This document shows positions 1 to 6,526 of a DNA stretch of 6,862 nt, one piece after another. The DNA is from Candidatus Tayloriibacteriota bacterium (lineage in GTDB: Bacteria > Patescibacteriota > Minisyncoccia > Phycocordibacterales > PALSA-1337). Below the pieces are notes generated by a model, which saw nothing but the letters and a program-made list of their open reading frames with translations, searched no databases and had not been told where the DNA came from. Made by a program: the position numbers and the translations under genes. The stretch lies in NCBI GenBank assembly GCA_026395095.1, contig JAPLZI010000016.1, positions 1 to 6,862 of the forward strand, in the 5' to 3' direction. The stretch's first letter is position 1. Each line of letters starts with the position of its first letter.

Positions 1-3000
1 GGCGGGAGTAGTAGCATGGAAAGTACCATAAAGTAGTGCCTTGGCTTTATCCCCCGCTGTATCCGTGCGATCAAAGGCATCAACATAGAAAGAGTTTGAG
101 CCGGTTTCATATTGACCAGCAAAATTTCCTAATGCGACATTATTACTCCCGGTAGTTATCAATCTCAAGGCTCTTTGACCTATAGCCACATTGCTTGAGC
201 CAGAAGTGTTCGCATAAAGAGCATTTGATCCGATGCCAACATTAAAATTGCCAGTACTAAATGCTAGAGCTGAGTAGCCTACGGCTACATTTTCATAGCC
301 AGACGAATTCGTGTACAAAGCACTATCTCCAACCGCCACATTATAATAACCCGTTCCATTAAGACCCATTGCCAAATGGCCAAAAGCGTTATTCTGGAAG
401 CCGGTCGTATTATTACGTAATGCTTGCCAACCAAAAGCTGCATTGTTGAAGCCTTCCGTATTTGCATAAAGGGCCTGATAACCAGCTGCGGCATTTTGGT
501 CACCAGTTGTCACCTGTACTAACGCAGAAACGCCAAGCGCAGTGTTATTTGGCAACGAATTGGCCCCCCTACCTACCCTCACTCCATTGAAATACGAGTC
601 AGCCCCCATAGTTATAGAACTCGTTCCAGTTATCGCACCGCCGAAGAAGCTAGTTCCACTGACATAACTATTCCCTTGTACTGCAAGATTTGACACTGGT
701 GAAGTCGTCCCGATGCCGACAGTACCAGCTAACAAAGTTGCTCCTAGTGCACTATTAGAATGTTTTCTAATATCAAATGTGTCGGCAGTACTAGTTAGAA
801 CAAATGTTGAACCTGAAAAGTCAAAAACTCCCTGACCTCCGTCTAGTAAATAGTTTTGAGTTCCCAAGTTAATCCTTCCGGCCGAAATAGTTCCTCCGGC
901 GAGGTCTAACTTTACTGTCGGATTCGCTGTCCCTATTCCCACATTCCCCGCGCCGTTCACCAGGAAATGCGTCGCTGTGGATGAGCCTATCACAAATTCT
1001 GGGACACCGGAGCCGAGGGCGGTTGGGTTCACAGAGAGTTGGCCCCAAGGTGAAGAAGTCCCAATCCCCACATTACCACTCGAATTAATCACTGTCCCCA
1101 ATGTTCCGTTCGTATTGTAAATGTCAAGAATGTTTGCAGTCTGACCAGAGACAGGTCTAATTGCAAGAGTGGTACTTGCTGCCACAATACCTGATATAGA
1201 AAGTTTTGCGTATGGAGATGTAGTACCAATGCCAATCGCCCCACCTTCGGTCAAGGTGAGATTTGTTCTAAAAGTTGAACCGTCATATGAATAAAATATG
1301 AGTGAATATGCGGGGTTTTGTGAATCAGCCCTAGACCTGTATGACATACCCCAATTATGAGCAGATATATCATCCAATAAATACAAGGTACTATAAATAC
1401 TACCGCCACCAGATTTACCAAGCATTGCTAAGCTACCAGCCATGTTTACATCGGTAACATTTGTGGTCGTTCCCATAAAAACTCTACCTGCATTTGAAAC
1501 CATGAAATCAGTCTTCGTCGATGAGCCAATCGCAAACGACGGGCCAGTGATGCCGTTAGGGTTTATAGAAAGTTGAGCCCATGGAGTAGTTGTGCCGATG
1601 CCGACGTTACCACTGTATAAGATATTAAACAAAGAATTAGAAGTTGGATTGGTAACAGTAAGAATTGGAGATGTTGCAGTATTATTAGCTGGAGAATTAA
1701 GATGGAAAACACCATCAACAAATAAACTTTTCCAAATCTGTGCGGAACCTTTTAGGTCAAATGAGCCATTTGAAAAAATATCGCCGGCATAAATTGAACT
1801 GCCGGATGATGTCTTGCCGGAGTAAGAACCTAGTGGTGTACTAGATTGATTTAATAAGTCAAGAGATCCTGAAATGGTAGTGCGTGCCGCTGAAATATAA
1901 GTCGTCGCAGTGCTAACCCCGTTGTTAAAACGATAAATATAGCCATTAGCTGTTACTCCCACACTACCTACTCCCCCTTCGGCCATCGGCGTTTCCGCCA
2001 CCCAAGTTCCCAGAGTGCCATCGTTATTAATTGTAGCGCTATAGACATTCTTGCCACTAGTGCCAACTCCGACCACATAAATTGTGCCATTAATAACATG
2101 AGCCGAAGGAGTAGAACCGGCAACTTCTGGAAGCGAAGTCAAAGTGGAAAAAGTTCCCAAACTTCCATCTGTATTTATATGCGCGACATAAACATTGCCA
2201 GTAAGTGGAGGCCAATCGCCGGTTTGGCCGCCGATAACATAAAGATAACTATTAGCTACGGCAACAGCCGCCGAGGATTGTACCGCTGGTAAACTGTTAG
2301 CACTGGTTTGCCAGCTCCCAAAACTGCCATCGCTATTTATTTGGGCATAGTAAATTGTATTAGTCGGAGTATAACTACTATTAGATCCGCCGATCACATA
2401 AGCAAAGCCGTTAGCAATAACACTTGATGCATTATATCTGGCTGAAGGAAATTCACTGACATAAATATCCCAGGTTCCTAAAGAACCATCCGAATTTACT
2501 TTAGTTCTAGAAATTCTAGATAATATCGTCCAGTACCATGAGTCAATTCCTCCAAACGTGTAAATATAACCATTTGCAAAGCCTGCGGTCCAATAACCAG
2601 CACCCCAAATTCTAGTTCCAGCTGATGTCCAAGCCCCTAAAGTACCGTCACTGTTAATTGGTGCCTTATAATCTGCTGATGTAAGATTATTAGCATCCCC
2701 TCCAATGCTATAGATAAATCCGTTAGCATAAACAGTCGCACTCTTAGCTAAACTTCCAGATAATGTCGATGAGGTTGTCTGCCATGTTCCTAATGAACGA
2801 TCTTTATTGGCATTTAAAGCAATATCTTTTTTAGAGACTGTTAAGCCTTGTTGCGGCGCCCCCGTCCCCACCCCAACATTCCCAGTGTTGTTGTCAATGT
2901 AGAAGTTAGGAGAAGATGTTCCAACGAGGAAGAGAGGATTACCCCAGGGTGAAGAGGTACCTACAGTGAGAGAACCACCAACGGTGGTAGTACCAGTACC

Positions 3001-3355
3001 TGATACGGTTAGTGTTGATACGGCAGCTGTTCCTGAAGTAATGGTCGCAGCCCCAGAGAATGAGGAGTCGGTCAGAGTGCCACTAGAGATCGGAATTCTC
3101 CCAGCAGTGATATCAGAACGGAGTTCTGATAGACCAGAGCCTGTAGACATTGTCTGTCCTACAGCAGCTATGGATTGGTAGGAGGGAGAGTCTGTGGGTA
3201 GAGTGGTACTCTGGTATGGAGTGTTTCCCTGTTGAATAGACAGGGTTTGTTTGAATTTGGTGAGTGCTGAGGATACTGCTCTGTCTATGAGAGTCTGGAT
3301 TTCAGATCTGGTTAGGTAGGAAGTGGTACTTACTGGGTTTTGCTGTGGGGGGGGG
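1..3355 (-). CDS. Giant modular surface protein (adhesin/fibre-like), body, C-terminus beyond window
   Basis: I see one frame without stops from 3390 to base 1, about 1,115 codons after the C tract; the first ATG in this frame is only at 3150, inside a conserved-looking stretch, so the true start is the signal-peptide frame at 3595. Order of parts, numbered from the 3595 start after joining: Pro-rich linker to about residue 85; a helical stretch (YLTRSEIQTLIDRAV) near 95-115; Ser/Thr/Gly-rich beta-type sequence; six Kelch-like repeats at about 262-558; scattered GIGT modules to about 975; nine 17-residue repeats at about 1017-1167; then LLYGTFHATTP at the window edge. Such proteins often end in an S74 endosialidase-type self-cleaving chaperone that trimerises fibres; whether this one does lies outside the window. 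Inferred role: a secreted or cell-surface fibre used in attachment. The specific ligand is unknown. Composition is mosaic between modules. I recognise the architecture, not a named gene. Confidence 0.85.
94..546 (-). repeat. Nine tandem 17-residue YadA-head-like repeats (51-nt period)
   Basis: Nine consecutive coding repeats of 17 residues (two of them 16) follow the pattern N-[VA]-A-[VFIL]-G-x-x-A-L-x-x-N-T-[TS]-G-x-x, for example NVAVGDSALYTNSSGYE and NAAFGWQALRNNTTGFQ. The regularly spaced small residues, and Gly at fixed positions, match what is known of left-handed parallel beta-roll heads of trimeric autotransporter adhesins. The DNA copies are diverged while the protein pattern holds, so the repeats are old or under selection for protein form. 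Trimerisation is inferred from the family resemblance. Confidence 0.75.
697..1608 (-). repeat. Cluster of GIGT modules
   Basis: Five copies of the motif [NTA]-[VI]-G-I-G-T-x-x-P followed by a short beta-type stretch begin near 1608, 1239, 1074, 945 and 723 (coding direction). Looser relatives occur at about 2970 (LTVGTSSPWG) and 2880 (NVGVGTGAP). Two copies, coding bases 1608-1500 and 1074-960, share longer similarity: PWAQLSINPNG against PWGQLSVNPTA, then AIGSSTKTDFMV against VIGSSTATHFLV. This looks like an internal duplication. Such modules are common in tail-fibre-like and CPR surface proteins and probably form repeating beta structure along a shaft. Confidence 0.7.
1921..2808 (-). repeat. 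Six Kelch-like repeats, predicted six-bladed beta-propeller
   Basis: Six copies of a hydrophobic strand motif A-N-G-[FY]-[IA]-Y-x-[IF]-G-G start at coding positions 2727, 2577, 2415, 2256, 2094 and 1947, giving a spacing of 49 to 54 residues. They alternate with N-[SNT]-D-G-[ST]-[LF]-G-x-[WF] turns (NSDGTLGAW, NSDGSLGTW, NSDGSFGSW, NTDGSLGTF, NNDGTLGTW, plus a first NKDRSLGTW). A di-Gly strand followed by an aromatic around 50 residues apart is the Kelch/galactose-oxidase-like blade pattern. The last blades lose the second Gly (VVGV, RFNN). A closed propeller is inferred from the count and spacing; the binding partner is unknown. Confidence 0.75.
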
Positions 3356-3595
3356 TGGGAGTGTTGCTGTGGTGGGAGTGGGTGGTTTGGCTACGGTGGT
3401 GGTAGCTTGTTTTGTTAGGAAAGTTGGTGAAGCTATTGTGGCTGCAGGGGTGGAGGAAAAGTCAAAAAATGAGACTATCCTCTCCCAGAGTGATGGGGAG
3501 GAGGTTACACTCTGTGCATATGTAAATTGGGACGAAGAAACAAGCAGTATTCCTATGATTACAACATAACGGTAACTTGTCTTTAGCCGGCTCAT
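3302..3595 (-). CDS. N-terminal signal-peptide frame of the surface protein, cut short at a C9 tract
   Basis: As read, this frame gives 97 residues. It opens with a classical Sec signal peptide: MSRLKTSYR with basic residues, a hydrophobic core YVVIIGILLVSSS, and a likely signal peptidase I site after TYA (residue 27, before QS). Then follow SLWERIVSFFDF and a Thr/Pro/Ala linker ending LPPPP. After the nine C (3347-3355) the frame continues for only 14 unrelated residues (from TAKP) and stops at TGA 3302-3304. The frame one base over instead runs PQQNPVSTTSYLTRSE and stays open to the window edge. The body frame has stops just upstream (3391-3393, 3415-3417 and 3475-3477) and no start of its own near the junction, so these two frames are almost certainly one gene. 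With eight C (or eleven) the gene would be intact. No Shine-Dalgarno sequence precedes the ATG. Seen directly: the signal peptide and frame change. Inferred: a single gene. Confidence 0.85.
   Translation of the reverse strand: MSRLKTSYRYVVIIGILLVSSSQFTYAQSVTSSPSLWERIVSFFDFSSTPAATIASPTFLTKQATTTVAKPPTPTTATLPPPPTAKPSKYHFLPNQI
3347..3355 (-). other. Homopolymeric C9 tract at the frame junction
   Basis: There are nine consecutive C on the coding strand, preceded by CCCA, inside the Pro-rich linker just after the signal peptide. With nine, translation from the 3595 start ends at 3302; with eight or eleven it enters the >1,100-codon body. Tracts of this length in surface-protein genes are known sites of slipped-strand phase variation in other bacteria. 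A single homopolymer miscount in the assembly would look identical. Confidence 0.8.
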
Positions 3596-3668
3596 TAGCC
3601 ATATAATACCATGGTAGAACGCTCTCCAGGCTAATTTCTACTGTTGATAACTTCTGGCGCTGTTTAAT
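3596..3668 (-). promoter_or_regulatory. ychF to surface-gene intergenic region with candidate -10
   Basis: These 73 bases separate the ychF stop from the surface-protein ATG. On the coding strand TGGTATTAT (TATTAT at 3608-3603) resembles an extended -10 box. It would place transcription start at or next to the ATG, matching the lack of a Shine-Dalgarno sequence, so a leaderless message is possible. No good -35 is visible. I see no stem-loop with a T-run after ychF, so read-through from zwf-ychF is also possible. Confidence 0.3.
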
Positions 3669-4769
3669 CTAGATCTTAAACTCAATCACATCACCATCCT
3701 TAACTACATATTCCTTGCCTTCAGTACGTAGGATTCCCTTCTCCCGCGCTAGAGCAAATGAACCGACATTAAGAAGCTCCTGCCAGTTAATAACCTCCGC
3801 GCGCACAAATTTTTCCTTAAAATCACCATGAATAGCCGTTCCAGCCTCCGGCGCCGTCCAACCTTTCTTGATCGTCCAAGCGCGAGTTTCATCAGTACCT
3901 GTTGTAAAGTAAGTTATGAGGCCCAGCATGTCATAGCCCTTGCGAATGAGATTATTCACACCATCATCATGTGAACCGAGACCTTCACGCATCTCCATCT
4001 TGTCCTCTTCATCCAGATCCTTCAGTTCGTTTTCTATTCCTGCATCCACGATCACATATCCTGCATTAGTTTCCTTGAAGAAGTTGATGAGCCTTGCCCA
4101 CCTCTCATCCCCAGCCAGTTCATCAAGATTCCTCGCACCAGCCTTCTTGTTCAGAACATAAATGAACGGTTTTGCCGTTATAAGGCAAAGTTGTTTCAGA
4201 AAAGGTGCCTCAAATTCATTCGCCTGAATCGTAGAAGCCATCTTCCCTGCCTCAAGCGCTGGAACGAGCCGCTCCAGTAAGCCTGCTTCGATCACCGCAT
4301 CCTTTTTGCCGGCCTTGACCTCCTTGCCTATAGAACCCTTCCTTTTTGCCGCAGTCTGCAGATCAGCCAGGACAAGCTCGAGATTTATTACTTCAATATC
4401 CTTAAGCGGATCTATTCTGCTATCCACATGGATAATATTGTCATCCTCAAATATGCGCACCACCTCAGCGATAGCATCAGTTTCGCGGATATGTGACAGG
4501 AATTGATTGCCGAGTCCTTCACCCTCCGATGCGCCTTTTACGAGTCCGGCGATATCAGTAAACTCCACGGCTGCCGGCACAGTTTTCTCTGAAACAGAGA
4601 ACTGCGATAGTTTACCTAACCTCTCATCTGGCACTGCAACGACACCTACTGATGGGTCGATAGTGCAGAATGGATAGTTTTCTGCTGGTACGGACTTGCG
4701 AGTCAACGCATTAAAAAGCGTCGATTTACCGACGTTCGGGAGGCCAACGATGCCAATAGATAATGCCAT
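3669..4769 (-). CDS. ychF: YchF/OLA1-family ribosome-associated P-loop NTPase
   Basis: The 366-residue product (family usually about 363-370) is full length. The G1/Walker A motif is GLPNVGKST (residues 9-17); the switch region NYPFCTIDP is at 31-39; G3 is DIAGLVKGAS (72-81), with the hydrophobic Leu in place of a catalytic Gln, as typical of HAS-type NTPases. A predicted coiled-coil insert lies at roughly 120-200. The C-terminal TGS domain (about 280-364) carries TYFTTGTDETRAWTI and ends KDGDVIEFKI. YchF is a cytoplasmic, Obg-related protein that binds ribosomes, usually prefers ATP, and is tied to stress and translation control. The oddity is the G4 motif: where the family normally has NxxE, this protein reads NKKA at 207-210, keeping the Lys of GTPases but lacking both Glu and Asp. 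It starts 22 bp after zwf with only a weak ribosome site (TTAAGACG-ATG), so it is probably cotranscribed with zwf. Stop is TAG. Confidence 0.97.
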   Translation of the reverse strand: MALSIGIVGLPNVGKSTLFNALTRKSVPAENYPFCTIDPSVGVVAVPDERLGKLSQFSVSEKTVPAAVEFTDIAGLVKGASEGEGLGNQFLSHIRETDAIAEVVRIFEDDNIIHVDSRIDPLKDIEVINLELVLADLQTAAKRKGSIGKEVKAGKKDAVIEAGLLERLVPALEAGKMASTIQANEFEAPFLKQLCLITAKPFIYVLNKKAGARNLDELAGDERWARLINFFKETNAGYVIVDAGIENELKDLDEEDKMEMREGLGSHDDGVNNLIRKGYDMLGLITYFTTGTDETRAWTIKKGWTAPEAGTAIHGDFKEKFVRAEVINWQELLNVGSFALAREKGILRTEGKEYVVKDGDVIEFKI

Positions 4770-4791
4770 GCGTCTTAAGGTAACATTATTT

Positions 4792-6171
4792 TCAAATAAT
4801 TTCCTTCGCGCCCTTCGGATAGATCTTGAGTGGCAGTTTGCTCCAATTCTTCGTAACCTCCGCGATAAATCTCCATGAGGCCATTATTTCATCAGTTGAG
4901 GCAAACAAAGTCTGATCGCCAATGAAGGCATTGTGTATCAGGCGCTCATAATCGGTGAGCTTCATCTGCCAACTCTCCTGCGTCTGTTCGGAGTATTTGA
5001 ATTTGAGTGTCTTTGGCTCAACCATGAACTCATAGCCTGGCGTCTTTACGAAGAATTTGATCTTAATGCCCTCATCCGGTTGTATTCTGAAGGTTATGAT
5101 ATTCTGGTCGCCGTCCTTGTTCGTAGATTTGAAATAAACATCGATCTCCGTCTTGGATTCCGCCATAGCCTTTCCTGATTCGAGATAGATCGGCACATTC
5201 TTCCAGCGAGAATTGCTAACGAAGGTCTTAAGCCTGAAATATGTTTCAACCTGCGATGAACGCGGAACTCCCTGCTCATCTGGATATCCAGCATATTGTC
5301 CCCGTGCGCTGGATTCCTTCAAAGAATTTCCAGAGGCGATCTCGAGTTTCTTTAACGCATGAGCGCGTTCCGTCCGAATATCAGCCGAGCTGAACGATTT
5401 TGGCCGATCCATGGTAACTGCCGCTAGCATCATGAGCATATGATTCTGGCCGACATCCTTCAGTGCGCCAACTTCATCATACGAATCACCTCGGTCAGTC
5501 ACGCCACTCTCCTCAAAAAGTTTTATATGAATCTTGTCTATGAATGGATAGCGCCAGATCGGCTCAAAAAGAGAATTCGTAAATCGGAAGGCAATGATAT
5601 TCTGCAAAGCCTCCTTGGCTAGATAATGATCAATGCGGAATATTTGTTCCTCATCGAAGAGTTTTCCTAGAAGCTTGTCGAGATTCCGAGCTGTTTCTAG
5701 GTCACGCCCGAATGGTTTCTCTATGAGTATGCGTGTCCAGCCAGTTTCGTCTGCACATGGTTCGGCTAGACGAGAGCCCGCGAGATTATTGAGTATCCCT
5801 TCATACAAACTCGGCGGCACAGATAGGTGAAAGAGTTTGTTTGAGCATTGGCCCCAGCGGTTATCGATCTCTTGAATCCTGAAGGCTAGCCTTTGGTACG
5901 CAACGGGGTCATTGAACATACCCTGTTCGTAACAGATATGATCCATGAAATGTTTGACATCTTCTTCCTTAAATTCGCCGGGTTTTATATTCAGGCGGCT
6001 CCGTATGAGTTCACGAAATTCTTCGCGCGAGAATGATCGGCGGGAAAAACCAATGATAGAAAAGCGGGCCGGAAGTTTCTTCTTCGAGTAGAGGGCCAGA
6101 AGCGCGGGTAAAAGCTTGCGAGCGGCGAGATCACCGGTTATGCCAAAAATGACGAATATCGTAGGGTGCAT
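4792..6171 (-). CDS. zwf: Glucose-6-phosphate 1-dehydrogenase
   Basis: This enzyme oxidises glucose 6-phosphate to 6-phosphogluconolactone with NAD(P)+, the first step of the oxidative pentose phosphate pathway, in the cytoplasm. The N-terminal Rossmann fold begins at once with GITGDLAARK (residues 10-19), which supports this ATG. IEKPFG (150-155, Lys152) contacts substrate. The active-site signature RIDHYLAKE is at 179-187 (His182), and the likely catalytic base is His244 in KDVGQNH. The alpha+beta C-terminal domain is complete, ending near YPKGAKEII. At 459 residues it is a little shorter than most bacterial forms (about 480-510). The signature usually reads DHYLGKE; here Gly is Ala185. Cofactor preference cannot be read from the sequence. 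It is 37 bp downstream of the small membrane-protein gene and 22 bp upstream of ychF. No strong Shine-Dalgarno precedes it; a TACAAT hexamer 7 bases before the ATG could be a -10, but lacks a -35. No gnd or pgl is in view. Confidence 0.96.
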   Translation of the reverse strand: MHPTIFVIFGITGDLAARKLLPALLALYSKKKLPARFSIIGFSRRSFSREEFRELIRSRLNIKPGEFKEEDVKHFMDHICYEQGMFNDPVAYQRLAFRIQEIDNRWGQCSNKLFHLSVPPSLYEGILNNLAGSRLAEPCADETGWTRILIEKPFGRDLETARNLDKLLGKLFDEEQIFRIDHYLAKEALQNIIAFRFTNSLFEPIWRYPFIDKIHIKLFEESGVTDRGDSYDEVGALKDVGQNHMLMMLAAVTMDRPKSFSSADIRTERAHALKKLEIASGNSLKESSARGQYAGYPDEQGVPRSSQVETYFRLKTFVSNSRWKNVPIYLESGKAMAESKTEIDVYFKSTNKDGDQNIITFRIQPDEGIKIKFFVKTPGYEFMVEPKTLKFKYSEQTQESWQMKLTDYERLIHNAFIGDQTLFASTDEIMASWRFIAEVTKNWSKLPLKIYPKGAKEII

Positions 6172-6208
6172 GGGAACATTGTACTACCCAGTAAGTTAAT
6201 TTACTAAT

Positions 6209-6418
6209 TCAAAAATTTTCTCCCCAATCTGCCCATTTCGGATAGATATTGCCAGCGACAAATACGCACGGCAGGACGACGATAGCTACAAGGACCCATA
6301 GAATGAAACTGATTATCTTCGGCAATACAGCGAAAAAAGCGGCAATCATCTCGCCAAATAGGCTGAATAATGCTCCGAATACGGTCACAAATGGGTTTGG
6401 TGCTGATTCGCCATCCAT
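6209..6418 (-). CDS. Small two-helix membrane protein, start uncertain
   Basis: From the first ATG the product is 69 residues, dominated by two hydrophobic segments (about 10-32, FVTVFGALFSLF onward, and 35-56, IISFILWVLVAIVVLPCVFV) with Pro33-Lys34 between them: a likely membrane hairpin. The tail NIYPKWADWGENF is aromatic and polar. I do not recognise a family. No Shine-Dalgarno sequence precedes this ATG. The frame stays open upstream for another 32 codons to 6514, with protein-like sequence (SQFRSNNVPDGAQRHEEWTP), so the real protein may be 101 residues. The gene sits between a secreted-type partial protein and zwf and could be cotranscribed with either. The role is unknown; it might accompany the envelope protein upstream. 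Confidence 0.6.
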   Translation of the reverse strand: MDGESAPNPFVTVFGALFSLFGEMIAAFFAVLPKIISFILWVLVAIVVLPCVFVAGNIYPKWADWGENF

Positions 6419-6514
6419 AATATTATCGATACTAGCGAAAATACGGGCGGGTGTCCATTCTTCGTGTCTTTGTGCGCCGTCTGGGACGTTATTAGAACGG
6501 AATTGGCTATAAAT
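6419..6514 (-). other. Coding-like in-frame extension of the membrane protein
   Basis: Thirty-two sense codons run directly into the ATG at 6418. They contain no ATG, GTG or TTG in frame; the first usable codon is ATT (6514-6512), six bases after the GGGG of a strong Shine-Dalgarno. The composition (Asn, Asp, Glu, Arg, Trp, Pro) looks like a cytoplasmic or linker region before a membrane segment. Either a rare ATT start is used, or the stop TGA at 6518-6520 interrupts what was one longer gene. Confidence 0.4.
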
Positions 6515-6517
6515 TAA

Positions 6518-6526
6518 TCACCCCTT
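6518..6526 (-). promoter_or_regulatory. Shine-Dalgarno AAGGGGTGA overlapping the upstream stop
   Basis: Read on the minus strand, AAGGGGTGA matches the ideal anti-SD complement AAGGAGGTGA with one base missing, and its last three bases are the TGA stop of the upstream gene. It is the best ribosome site I see in the window, yet no ATG follows at the right distance. That points to translation coupling into the downstream extended frame through ATT at 6514. Confidence 0.45.

Noticed and set aside
285..503. Minus-strand 72-codon frame
   Set aside because: It lies inside the 17-residue repeat array in another frame, and its sequence is not protein-like.
94..546. 51-nt periodicity as a CRISPR array or DNA satellite
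   Set aside because: There are no identical repeats with unique spacers. The period is 17 codons, conserved at protein level and diverged at DNA level.
2506..2520. Near-palindrome of two TCTAGA boxes
   Set aside because: It lies within the propeller coding sequence (SRISR) and is explained by codons. No other copies were seen.
3345..3569. Plus-strand Gly/Val-rich 74-codon frame
   Set aside because: It is the antisense shadow of the signal peptide and Pro/Thr linker, with no ribosome site and low-complexity composition.
3607..3616. Palindrome TACCATGGTA as an operator
   Set aside because: At ten bases it is short enough to occur by chance, there is no second copy, and it has no link to a known regulator.
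3596..3668. Rho-independent terminator after ychF
   Set aside because: I found no stable stem followed by a T-run on the minus strand.
6249..6512. Plus-strand 87-codon frame
   Set aside because: It is opposite the membrane protein and its extension. Its composition (Thr/Asn/Arg) is that of a shadow frame, and no family is recognisable.
6518..6520. TGA read as glycine (SR1/Gracilibacteria code), which would fuse the last two right-end genes
   Set aside because: The surface protein, Zwf and YchF contain many glycines, all GGN and with no internal TGA. In a recoded genome TGA would be frequent inside them.
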